Below, in pieces: positions 25,871 through 34,582 of a stretch of DNA of 41,045 bases. How positions within the stretch are numbered: the stretch's first letter is position 1; every line of letters begins with the position of its first letter. This stretch comes from Chloroflexota bacterium (GTDB taxonomy: Bacteria > Chloroflexota > Dormibacteria > CF-121): the NCBI GenBank assembly GCA_005880395.1, contig VBHQ01000078.1:1-41045 (forward strand), read 5' to 3'. The position numbers and the translations under genes were made by a program. The notes beneath the pieces were generated by a model. It worked only from the letters and a program-made list of their open reading frames with translations. It ran no database searches and was not told the origin of the DNA.

Positions 25871-28225
25871 TTACTCAGCGGCGCCGACTTCGTGCAATGC
25901 AGACCAGATCTTGTCGGATGTGACGGGCATGTCGATGTTCTTAATCCCTAGATGGGCGACCGCATCGATCACGGCATTGACGAACGCCGCGGGCGAACCC
26001 ACCGTGGCCGACTCGCCAATGCCTTTGGCGCCTATCGGATGGTGAGGCGACGGTGTGACAGTCTCATAGGTCTCGAAGTTGGGCGTCTCCCAACTCGTTG
26101 GCAAGAGGTAATCGGTGAAGTTCGAGCCGAGGCAGTTGCCCTCCTCGTCGAAGGTGATGAGCTGCATGAACGCGATGCCAAAGCCCTCGGCAAGGCCGCC
26201 ATGGATCTGACCCTCGACGATCATCGGATTGATCCGTACACCACAGTCGTCGACAGCAATCATGCGCCGTACTTTCGCCTGCCCCGTGCCGCGATCGATA
26301 TCGACCACCACCAGATAGGTGCCGAACGGATAGGTAAAGTTGGGCGGGTCGTAATATGTGACGCCCTCGAGTCCAGCCTCCATGCCATCGGGCAGGTTCG
26401 TATATGCCGCGAAGGCGATTTCCTGAATCGTCTTCGACTTCGATGGCGCTCCCTGGACAAAAAACTTGCCGTGGTCGAAATCGATATCTGCCTCGGAGGC
26501 TTCAAGTAGGTGGGCCGCGATCTTCTTGGCCTTGTCGCGCAGTTTGCGCGACACCATGGCGGTCGCGGCGCCGCCCACCGGAGTGCTGCGGCTCGCGTAC
26601 GTGCCGAGCCCGTACGGGGTGTTGTCGGTGTCCCCCTCCTGGACCATGACGTCCACGGCGGGGATGCCCAACTCCTCGGTTACGATCTGCGCGAACGTCG
26701 TCTCATGACCCTGGCCCTGGCTTTTCACACCGAGCTTGAGGATCGCTTTCCCAGTCGGGTGGACGCGTAGCTCGGCGGAGTCGAACATGCGCAGGCCTGC
26801 GATATCGAAATGCTTACCTGGCCCAGCCCCCACGACCTCGGTGAAGCTGGCGAGTCCGATGCCCATCAGCTCGCCACGCTTGCGTTTTTCCGCCTGCTCC
26901 TTGCGTAGCTCGTCATACCCGGCTTTTTCGAGCGCTAGCCGCAAGGCTTTCTCGTACTGGCCGCTGTCATAGTCGAAGCCCGTCGCCGACGTGTAGGGGA
27001 ACTGCTCCGGCCGGATGAAGTTCTTCGATCGCAGCTCCGCGGGATCCATCTTCAAGTCGATCGCTGCGGTTTCGACAAGCCGCTCGATGAGGTAAGAAGC
27101 CTCGGTGACGCGGAAGGAGCAGCGATAGGCCACGCCGCCGGGAGCCTTGTTGGTGTAGGCGCCGTCCGTCTCGACGTGCGCGGCCGGGATGTCATAGGAG
27201 CCTGTCACGATATGGAAGAGCCCGGCGCGGAACTTCGAGGGCTGGGCGTCCGCATAAAAGGCGCCGTTATCGCTCAGCATCTTGACGCGCAGGCCGAGCA
27301 TCCGACCGTCGTTGGTCACGGCTAGCTCGCCCTTCATGTGATAGTCGCGGGCAAAGCCGGTCGAGATGAGATTCTCGCTCCGGTCCTCCACCCACTTGAC
27401 GGGTTTCCCGAGTAAGAGCGACGCCGCCGTTGCGACGACATAACCCGGGTAGATCGGCACCTTGTTCCCAAATCCGCCGCCGATGTCCGGCGAGAGGATG
27501 CGGATCTTCTCCTCGGGGAGACCAGCGACGATCGCAAAGAGTGTCCGATGCGCATGCGGGGCCTGAGATGTCATATAGATGGTTGCGTTGCCTGTCACGG
27601 GACTGATGTCTGCGACAATGCCGCACGTCTCGACCGGTGACGGATGGCAGCGCGGATAGAACGTCTCCAGGCTAACCACGCGCTCCGCCCTGGCAAACGC
27701 CTGTTCCGTCTTGGCCTTGTCACCGGCTTCCCAGTGATAGATGTGGTTCGATGACTGCCCCTCCTTCTCGTCACGGACCAGCGGCGCCCCCGGTTCGAGC
27801 GCCTGGTAGGGATCCACGACTGCTGGAAGGACGTCGTAATCGACTTCGATCAGCTGCGCGGCATCACGGGCGACGTATGGATCTGTCGCAATGACGCACG
27901 CCACTTCCTGGCCCTGGAACCGAACCTTGTCCGTAGCGAGCACGGCCTGCGTGTCGCCGGACAGGGTCGGCATCCAGGCCAGCTTGTGCTGGGCTAGCAG
28001 GTCGCCGGTGACAACCGCCACTACACCGGGCACCGCCTGCGCCGCGTCGGCCTTGATCGACTTGATCCTGGCATGGGCGAACGGGCTGCGCAGGATCGAC
28101 ATATGCAGCATTCCCGGGAGCACAATGTCGTCGACGTAATTACCCTTGCCCTGGATAAAGCGGTCGTCTTCCTTGCGCTTGATGCTCTCGCCGATGAACC
28201 CCTTCAGCGGTGTTTCGGTGGCCAT
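25871..28225 (-). CDS. coxL: Aerobic carbon monoxide dehydrogenase large (Mo/Cu) subunit, form I
   Basis: Full-length 784-aa Mo hydroxylase with form I active-site loop AYRCSFR (codons at 27110-27130), GGGFGNK, KGIGESA. Confidence 0.95.
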   Translation of the reverse strand: MATETPLKGFIGESIKRKEDDRFIQGKGNYVDDIVLPGMLHMSILRSPFAHARIKSIKADAAQAVPGVVAVVTGDLLAQHKLAWMPTLSGDTQAVLATDKVRFQGQEVACVIATDPYVARDAAQLIEVDYDVLPAVVDPYQALEPGAPLVRDEKEGQSSNHIYHWEAGDKAKTEQAFARAERVVSLETFYPRCHPSPVETCGIVADISPVTGNATIYMTSQAPHAHRTLFAIVAGLPEEKIRILSPDIGGGFGNKVPIYPGYVVATAASLLLGKPVKWVEDRSENLISTGFARDYHMKGELAVTNDGRMLGLRVKMLSDNGAFYADAQPSKFRAGLFHIVTGSYDIPAAHVETDGAYTNKAPGGVAYRCSFRVTEASYLIERLVETAAIDLKMDPAELRSKNFIRPEQFPYTSATGFDYDSGQYEKALRLALEKAGYDELRKEQAEKRKRGELMGIGLASFTEVVGAGPGKHFDIAGLRMFDSAELRVHPTGKAILKLGVKSQGQGHETTFAQIVTEELGIPAVDVMVQEGDTDNTPYGLGTYASRSTPVGGAATAMVSRKLRDKAKKIAAHLLEASEADIDFDHGKFFVQGAPSKSKTIQEIAFAAYTNLPDGMEAGLEGVTYYDPPNFTYPFGTYLVVVDIDRGTGQAKVRRMIAVDDCGVRINPMIVEGQIHGGLAEGFGIAFMQLITFDEEGNCLGSNFTDYLLPTSWETPNFETYETVTPSPHHPIGAKGIGESATVGSPAAFVNAVIDAVAHLGIKNIDMPVTSDKIWSALHEVGAAE

Positions 28226-28228
28226 GGC

Positions 28229-28735
28229 CTAGCTCCCTGCCCCGACCGGAATCGGAACGGCTGCCGACAGCTTCATCTGCGCGGACGCGGCGCGGACCGC
28301 CTTCACGATGTTGACGTAGCCCGTGCAGCGGCAAATGTTTCCCGAAAGCGCCCAGCGGATCTCTTCCTCATCCGGATCGGGATTGTCCGCGAGCAGCGCG
28401 AAGCTCGACATCATCATGCCGGGGGTGCAGAAGCCACACTGGAGACCGTGCTCCTGCTTGAATGCGGCCTGGATCGGATGCAGCTTGCCACCAGCGGCAA
28501 GGGCCTCGACCGACGTGAGCTGCCGGCCGTCGGCTTGGACGGCAAGGACGGCGCAGGATTTAACCGGGACGCCGTCCAGGAGGACGATACAGGCGCCGCA
28601 GTGCGACGTATCGCAGCCAATGTGGGTGCCCGTCAGACGCAGTCGTTCGCGGATGAAATGCACCAGCAGCAATCGGGGCTCGACATCGGCGGTGACCATT
28701 TCTCCATTGACCGTGAGGCTGATCGATCGTCCCAT
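28229..28735 (-). CDS. coxS: CO dehydrogenase small [2Fe-2S] subunit (form I set)
   Basis: [16 protein letters not shown] and [11 protein letters not shown]...[16 protein letters not shown]. Confidence 0.95.
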   Translation of the reverse strand: MGRSISLTVNGEMVTADVEPRLLLVHFIRERLRLTGTHIGCDTSHCGACIVLLDGVPVKSCAVLAVQADGRQLTSVEALAAGGKLHPIQAAFKQEHGLQCGFCTPGMMMSSFALLADNPDPDEEEIRWALSGNICRCTGYVNIVKAVRAASAQMKLSAAVPIPVGAGS

Positions 28736-28737
28736 TG

Positions 28738-29616
28738 CTAGGCACCTCCCTGCGCCCGTTCGCGGGCCCGGCGCAATCCTCGCTCTGTAAAGACCCGAAC
28801 AACGTTGCGCTTGTAGTCAACCGATCCACGGTTATCGGCTTTGGGCTCTGCCGCGGCCGCGGCGAGCGCGGCAGCTTCTTTGATGGTGGCATCGTCGAGC
28901 GCGCGGCCCTTGAGCGCCGCCTCGGCCCGGTCGGCCTTTAAGTTCTGTGGGCCGACTGCCGTCAGGCCGATCCCGGCGCTCTTCACCTTGCCATCGTCCA
29001 TCTGCAGATGAACCGCCACCGCGACCGTGGCAAAGTCGCCGACCTTTCGCTCCAGCTTCAGATAGGAGCCTCCCTTCCGGCCATCGGCAGCTGGCACGCG
29101 GATCTCGACCAGAAGCTCATTCGACTTGAGCGCGCTGCTGAACGGACCCGAGAAGAAATCGCGGGCCCGGATCGTGCGGCTTCCCCTTTTCGAGCGAAGC
29201 ACAAACTCGGCGTCGAGCGCCAGCATCACCGAGCCCCAGTCGCCTGCCGGGTCGGCATGCGCCAGTGAGCCGCCTACGGTGCCCCGATTTCGGACGATCG
29301 GATCGGCGACCTGGCGAGCGGCCTCCGCAATCACGGCATACTTCGAGGCCAGCATGCCCGACCGCTCGGCGGCCTTGTGCCTGAAGAGCGGCCCAATGCG
29401 CAGGACGCCGTCGTGCTCATCGAGGAAGTCGAGTTCTGCGACCCGATTTACGTCGACGAGATGAGCCGGGCTCGCGAAGCGCAGCTTAAGCAGTGGAATC
29501 AGGCTCTGGCCGCCGGCCAGGACCTTGCTCTCATCGCCTAACGCGTCGAGAAGGTCGAGCGCCTCGTCCATCGTTTCAGGCGCGGAATATTCAAAGGGCG
29601 CTGGCAGCATGAACAA
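28738..29616 (-). CDS. coxM: CO dehydrogenase medium FAD-binding subunit (form I set)
   Basis: [28 protein letters not shown]...[20 protein letters not shown]. Confidence 0.94.
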   Translation of the reverse strand: MFMLPAPFEYSAPETMDEALDLLDALGDESKVLAGGQSLIPLLKLRFASPAHLVDVNRVAELDFLDEHDGVLRIGPLFRHKAAERSGMLASKYAVIAEAARQVADPIVRNRGTVGGSLAHADPAGDWGSVMLALDAEFVLRSKRGSRTIRARDFFSGPFSSALKSNELLVEIRVPAADGRKGGSYLKLERKVGDFATVAVAVHLQMDDGKVKSAGIGLTAVGPQNLKADRAEAALKGRALDDATIKEAAALAAAAAEPKADNRGSVDYKRNVVRVFTERGLRRARERAQGGA

Positions 29617-29701
29617 CCCCTCCTCGAGTTGATAGCGAACCTGTCGACCTGCGCCCTAACCCTAGTCCGGCTGGAAAGGCTTGTCAATCACGGGATGATC
29701 A

Positions 29702-30627
29702 TCAACCATCGTCCTCGGTCCGCCCGCGGTAGGAGGGGAACCGGAACGCCATGTCCTTTGATAGCAGCCCACCGTGGCCAAGGCCGTTGAAGTCGGCGGC
29801 CGTGACCCGCACGCCCGTGAACAGGCGGGGAAGGATCAGGTCGAGCACCGTGGCCTTCGAGAACATACCGCAGGCTGCCACTCCGAAGATCGGCTTTCCG
29901 TCCAGGTAGGCGAGCCAGACCGCGCTGCCCGGATGGGCCGGGGCTCCACGCTTTTCGATGGTGGCGCCCACGCGTTCGAGCGCGACCAGCGTCGGATCCA
30001 GGGGATCCGTTGCATTGGCGCCGGCCGTGAGCAGCAGGTTGGCGTCGGCGAGCAACGCGGGGATGGCGCGTTGGACGGCATCAGTCTCATCGAGCACGTA
30101 GTGGATCTGGCGAAAGCCAGCACGCGCACGACACCGTGGTTGCCGACCAGGCGCTGCGCATCATGCAACCGAGCCACAGGGACAACGAAGGGCGTGACTT
30201 TCACCCCCGCAACCGTCTTGTCTTTGGAGACCAGCTGGCCATCGAAGAGGGTGAAAACCGAGACATCCTGGATGCTGTTCAGCGACTGCAGGGTCGGCAC
30301 GTCCACCTGGAAGATTCCGTTGATTGCCGCGCTCAGTCGCGCCTGGCTTTCAACCGGTTCATGCCGCGTGATCCCCGGCCCGGCCACGATCTGCGCCAGC
30401 GCTCGCGCCGCCTCGTCCTCGTGCAGATCGCCGGCTTCCATGCGGACCACGTGCAACTCATCGATCCCGCTCGCAGCGACGACCGGCCAATCGTTACGCG
30501 AAAGAATCCGACCCTTGTGCAGCAGCGGCCGGTGCTGGCCATTGGGGCCCATCAGCGTTTGCGCCAGGACTGCGCCGTCGATTGCCTCGGCGGTTAGCGC
30601 CGTTCCCCGAAGTGCCTCGGCTTTCAC
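29702..30627 (-). pseudogene. Molybdopterin-binding (MoCF_biosynth-like) protein, frameshifted with internal deletion
   Basis: N-terminal fragment (ORF 29836..30627) ...SVFTLFDGQLVSKDKTVAGVKVTPFVVPVARLHDAQRLVGNHGVVRVLAF; then out of frame QIHYVLDETDAVQRAIPALLADANLLLTAGANATDPLDPTLVALERVGATIEKRGAPAHPGSAVWLAYLDGKPIFGVAACGMFSKATVLDLILP. Confidence 0.82.
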
Positions 30628-31628
30628 GCGCTGGTCGTGGCCATGGACGCGACCGGACCGGTCATCGGGCCGCCCCGCTTTCCGTGACGAACGGCAATCA
30701 TCTCGGCCAGGATCGCCAGCGCCGTTTCTTCAGCGGTTTGGGCGCCGAGGTCGAGGCCGATGGGTGCGTGCACCCGTTCGAGATCCGTCGGATTGATCCC
30801 GGCGGCGACCAGGCGGGCAACCCGTTCCCGGTGGGTTTTTCGACTTCCGATCGCTCCGATGTATCGCGGCCTTCCCTGGAGTGCCGCCGTCAATGTCGGG
30901 TCATCAAACTTTGGGTCGTGGGTGAGGATCACGATGTACGTCGAGCTGTCCATCGGCAGCTGCTTCAGAATCTCATCGGGCCAGGCATTGATCACCCGTC
31001 GCGCGTTTGGAAAGCGCGCGGCGTCGGCAAACTTCGACCGCGCGTCCACGATGGTCACGCGAAAGCTAAGCGCGGTGGCGAGCTCGGTCAGCGGGATCGC
31101 AACGTGCGAACCGCCGAAGATGTACAGCTCGGGGGGCCGGGGAAACGGCTCGAGGAAGGTGCCGTCGCGCCGCACCGGCGTCTCGTTCTCCAGCAGGTCA
31201 CGTAACTCGCCCTCATCGGGAGTCAGTAGCTCGCGGGCGCCAGGCGTCTTGGACACGTCGGTCTGCAGGACCACCGGCGTCTCGGCTTCGAGCGCGGCGA
31301 TCAGCTGCCGGTGCACTTTGGAGAGCGGCTCCACGAGGACGTCGAGCTCGCCACCGCAGCTCAATCCGACCGAAAAGGCCAGATCATCGCTGACGCCGTA
31401 GTGAAAAAGCTCCGCGGGTTTGCCGTTGAGGACGAGCTGTGCCTGCTCGAAGACCTCGCCTTCGAGACAGCCGCCACTGACTGACCCGGCGATCTTCCCC
31501 GACTTGCTGATCGCCATCCGCGAGCCGGCCGGCCTGGGGGCGCTGCCCCAGGTGCTGATCACCGTCGCCACCGCGACCGGATCATTGCTGGCCAGCCAAT
31601 CTTTGACGTTGGCCATGACATCGCGCAT
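30624..31628 (-). CDS. coxF: XdhC/CoxF family molybdenum hydroxylase maturation protein
   Basis: AVATVISTWGSAPRPAGSRMAISKSGKIAGSVSGGCLEGEV...IFGGSHVAIPL...ERVHAPIGLDLGAQTAEETALAILAEMIAVRHG. Confidence 0.9.
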   Translation of the reverse strand: MRDVMANVKDWLASNDPVAVATVISTWGSAPRPAGSRMAISKSGKIAGSVSGGCLEGEVFEQAQLVLNGKPAELFHYGVSDDLAFSVGLSCGGELDVLVEPLSKVHRQLIAALEAETPVVLQTDVSKTPGARELLTPDEGELRDLLENETPVRRDGTFLEPFPRPPELYIFGGSHVAIPLTELATALSFRVTIVDARSKFADAARFPNARRVINAWPDEILKQLPMDSSTYIVILTHDPKFDDPTLTAALQGRPRYIGAIGSRKTHRERVARLVAAGINPTDLERVHAPIGLDLGAQTAEETALAILAEMIAVRHGKRGGPMTGPVASMATTSA

Positions 31629-31661
31629 ATCCAGAGTGTAATGAGGGTCCCTGAACTTACC

Positions 31662-32831
31662 TCAGGCGCTTGCGGGAAGGAGCGTTTGCCGGCGGAATGG
31701 GCGCCGTCCGGCGGTTTCGAGCAATAGGGCGCCGAGCGCCTCGAGATTCGCCAGGTTATGCGCTGGTAGGAAGTCATCCACGAATGGCAGCGCGGCCTGC
31801 AGACCGAGCGTAAGCGGCTCATAGCCGGGTGCCCCCATCAACGGGTTCATCCAGATGAGGCGGTGACACGAGCGCTGCAGGTGGGCAATGGCACGCCGCA
31901 TCTGATCGGCATCACCCCGATCCCAGCCGTCGCTGATGATCGCGACCGTGGCGCCATGGCCGAGCACCCGGCGGGCGTAACGCCGGTTGAAGGTCTCGAG
32001 CGCCTCGCCGATCCTCGTTCCGCCGGACCAGTCTTCGACCGTCGACGTGACACGGTTTAGCGCCGTGTCCACGTCGTGGTGCCGAAGCAGGCCGGTGATT
32101 CGGGTCAACCGCGTCGCAAAGACGAACGCCTCAACTCGCGTGCTTGCCGTCTTCAACGCGTAGGCAAAATTGAGAAGCAGCCGCGTATAGCGCTCCATGG
32201 AGCCGCTGATATCGCAGAGCAAGACCAGCGGCCGGGGTCGCAGGCTTGCGCTTTTCCACGAAAAAACCAGGAGCTCGCCGCCAAACCGCAGGCTGTGACG
32301 GAGCAAGCGCCGCATATCCAAACGGTCGGCGCCGCCTGGACGCATGCGACGCGACCGGGTCAGACCGGCCGGCAATCGCATCAGGCGGATCAAACGGCGG
32401 ACCTCCGCCATCTCGGCCTCATTGAGCGAATCGAAGTCCTTCTCGCGAAGGAGCTCGGCTCTCGAGTAACTCGCGATTTCCTGCTCCTCGGCGTCGGCGC
32501 CCATGTCCATGTCGTCCAGAACTTTCAGCTGGCGGCTCCCCAGGCTGATCGACCGGGCTTCGTGATCATCCATCGATCCGGCGACCGACGCCGGCTGCTC
32601 GAGCGGCCGCACACCGAGAAAGGCGCCAAGCGCCCGATCCAGGACCGGCAGCTCTTCCCGCCGCCGCGCGAAGTGGACGCGGACGACCGTCCGCAGGTCA
32701 TCGAACCGGCTCATCTCGATCAGGCTGAGCGCTCGGAGGAAGGGAAGCATCCGCGCCGGCCCGGCATCAAACCCTAGCCCGCGCAGGATGCGCCCGAAGT
32801 GCAGCCAGTTGCGGACCAGAATGCTGGTCAA
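31662..32831 (-). CDS. coxE: VWA domain protein CoxE
   Basis: PLVLLCDISGSMERYTRLLLNFAYAL (MIDAS DxSxS) ...GGTRIGEALETFNRRYARRVLGHGATVAIISDGWDRGD. Confidence 0.93.
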   Translation of the reverse strand: MTSILVRNWLHFGRILRGLGFDAGPARMLPFLRALSLIEMSRFDDLRTVVRVHFARRREELPVLDRALGAFLGVRPLEQPASVAGSMDDHEARSISLGSRQLKVLDDMDMGADAEEQEIASYSRAELLREKDFDSLNEAEMAEVRRLIRLMRLPAGLTRSRRMRPGGADRLDMRRLLRHSLRFGGELLVFSWKSASLRPRPLVLLCDISGSMERYTRLLLNFAYALKTASTRVEAFVFATRLTRITGLLRHHDVDTALNRVTSTVEDWSGGTRIGEALETFNRRYARRVLGHGATVAIISDGWDRGDADQMRRAIAHLQRSCHRLIWMNPLMGAPGYEPLTLGLQAALPFVDDFLPAHNLANLEALGALLLETAGRRPFRRQTLLPASA

Positions 32832-33724
32832 GCGAGAGCACGGGCCAGGAGCTCTCGAGAGCCGGTACCACGCAGTCGCTCAAGGTCCTCCTGGTACTTG
32901 ACGATCGATCCGAGCGTCGCCTGGACCGCCGCCTCATCGAGCTCGGTCTGGTCCAACGCCATCAGCGCCCGGGTCCAGTCGAGCGTTTCCGCAATGCCTG
33001 GGAGCTTGTACAGATCGAGGCGCCGGACACCACCGATGAAGGCGCTGACCTGGCGGGCCAGCTTTTGGGGCACATCGGGGATGCGCGTGTTGATGATTTC
33101 GAGCTCGCGATCGACCGACGGGTAATCGATCCAGAAATAGAGGCATCGGCGCTTGAGGGCGTCATGGATCTCGCGCGTTCGGTTCGACGTGATGATGACG
33201 GCAGGGGGCTTCACGGCCTTGATCGTGCCGATCTCGGGGATCGAGATCTGGTAATCCGACAGCAGCTCGAGAAGAAACGCCTCGAACTCGTCGTCGGCGC
33301 GGTCGATCTCATCGATCAGGAGAACGGGCGCGCTGCCGCCGTCCGTCTCGATCGCCTGCAGCAGCGGCCGCTTCACCAGGAACTGGGGACTGTAGATCTC
33401 GCGCTCGGCCTGTTCCCGATCCGCCCCTGTCGATTCGAGTAGCCGAATGTGCAGCATTTGTTTGGCATAGGCCCACTCGTACACCGCGGTGTTGACGTCG
33501 ATCCCTTCATAGCACTGCAATCGGATCAGGCGGGTGCTCAGGATTTCGGCGAGAACCTTGCCGACCTCGGTCTTCCCCACTCCGGCCTCGCCCTCGAGCA
33601 GGAGCGGCTTCTCGAGTGTCAGGGATAGAAATAGCGTCGTGGCCAGGCTGCGGTCCGCGACGTAGTGATGCTCGCGCAGCGCCCGCTCGACGTCCTCAAT
33701 CGTCGAGATGGGCAGGCCTTTCAT
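32828..33724 (-). CDS. coxD: MoxR-family AAA ATPase CoxD
   Basis: LLLEGEAGVGKTEVGKVLAEIL, VLLIDEIDRADDEFEAFLLELLSD, VIITSNRTREIHDALKRRCLYFWIDYP. ATG 33724 preferred over 33757, which lies inside a repeat element. Confidence 0.93.
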   Translation of the reverse strand: MKGLPISTIEDVERALREHHYVADRSLATTLFLSLTLEKPLLLEGEAGVGKTEVGKVLAEILSTRLIRLQCYEGIDVNTAVYEWAYAKQMLHIRLLESTGADREQAEREIYSPQFLVKRPLLQAIETDGGSAPVLLIDEIDRADDEFEAFLLELLSDYQISIPEIGTIKAVKPPAVIITSNRTREIHDALKRRCLYFWIDYPSVDRELEIINTRIPDVPQKLARQVSAFIGGVRRLDLYKLPGIAETLDWTRALMALDQTELDEAAVQATLGSIVKYQEDLERLRGTGSRELLARALA

Positions 33725-33744
33725 CAATGCCGATTGTAAGTTCG

Positions 33745-33787
33745 AGGCCCCCACCACCCTTACCCTCCCCCAGAGGGGGAGGGATTA
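33745..33787 (-). repeat. REP-like GC palindromic element, copy C
   Basis: Reverse strand TAATCCCTCCCCCTCTGGGGGAGGGTAAGGGTGGTGGGGGCC; perfect CCCTCCCCC/GGGGGAGGG stem. Confidence 0.65.
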
Positions 33788-34582
33788 GTCGGGTGAGCCA
33801 TTCAAATCCTGCTGTGGATTTGTGCCTTCCGCCGCCTTCTCGGCGGCGGCACGGATCTCATCGTCATGACCAGCTTTCCCGCGCAGGGCTTGCTCGACGG
33901 CTCGGGCGCGTAAGGGCGTGCTCCCCATGCCGGTGAGGCCGATCGCAACATTCTTGACTTCATGGCCGCTCAGGCTGACCTGGGCCGCCACGGCGACGAT
34001 CGCCCAGTCCTGCGAGCGGCGGCTGAACTTCAGGTACGTGCCCTTGCTTCCCTCCGGAGGTGTGACCAGCCGGATTTCGCGCAGGATCTCGTTCGGTTCG
34101 AGCGCCGAGGTGAAGGTGTCCACGAAGAAGTCTCGCGCCGGGATGGTGCGCTCTTCCCGAGGGCCGGCAATGATGAAGTCCGCCTCCAGCGCCAGCAGGC
34201 AGGTTGGAAAGTCGCCAAACGGGTCGGCGTGTGCCGCAGCACCACCGATGGTTCCACGGTTGCGAACCTGCGGATCACCAATCTGTGAGGCGGCGCTGCT
34301 GAGCAACGGCAACTTACGGCGGATGAGCTCCGAGAGCTGGATGTCGTGGTGCGTGGTCAACGCCCCGATCGCGATGTGGCCGTCCTCTTCACGAATGTAA
34401 TTGAGGTTGTTGATCCGGCCGATGTCGACCAGGAACGAGGGTGTCGACAGACGCAGCTTCATCAGCGGGATGAGGCTGTGGCCGCCGGCCAGGACCTTCG
34501 CCTCCTGGCCCCGCTGGACCAGCTCGGCGACCGCTTCGGGCAGGGTACGTGGCGCGACGTAGTCGAACGCTGCTGGAATCAT
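33785..34582 (-). CDS. Mo hydroxylase medium FAD-binding subunit (form II set)
   Basis: MIPAAFDYVAPRTLPEAVAELVQRGQEAKVLAGGHSLIPLMKLRLS...VRNRGTIGGAAAHADPFGD. Confidence 0.94.
   Translation of the reverse strand: MIPAAFDYVAPRTLPEAVAELVQRGQEAKVLAGGHSLIPLMKLRLSTPSFLVDIGRINNLNYIREEDGHIAIGALTTHHDIQLSELIRRKLPLLSSAASQIGDPQVRNRGTIGGAAAHADPFGDFPTCLLALEADFIIAGPREERTIPARDFFVDTFTSALEPNEILREIRLVTPPEGSKGTYLKFSRRSQDWAIVAVAAQVSLSGHEVKNVAIGLTGMGSTPLRARAVEQALRGKAGHDDEIRAAAEKAAEGTNPQQDLNGSPD

Noticed and set aside
4218-30627. Programmed ribosomal frameshifting, inteins or introns as the reason for split genes
   Set aside because: Conserved sequence is missing at each junction rather than extra sequence being inserted, and no slippery-site or intron-like structure was seen.
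32828-33757. coxD start at 33757
   Set aside because: The extra N-terminus overlaps the palindromic repeat; ATG 33724 (MKGLPISTIEDVERAL) fits MoxR-type proteins better.
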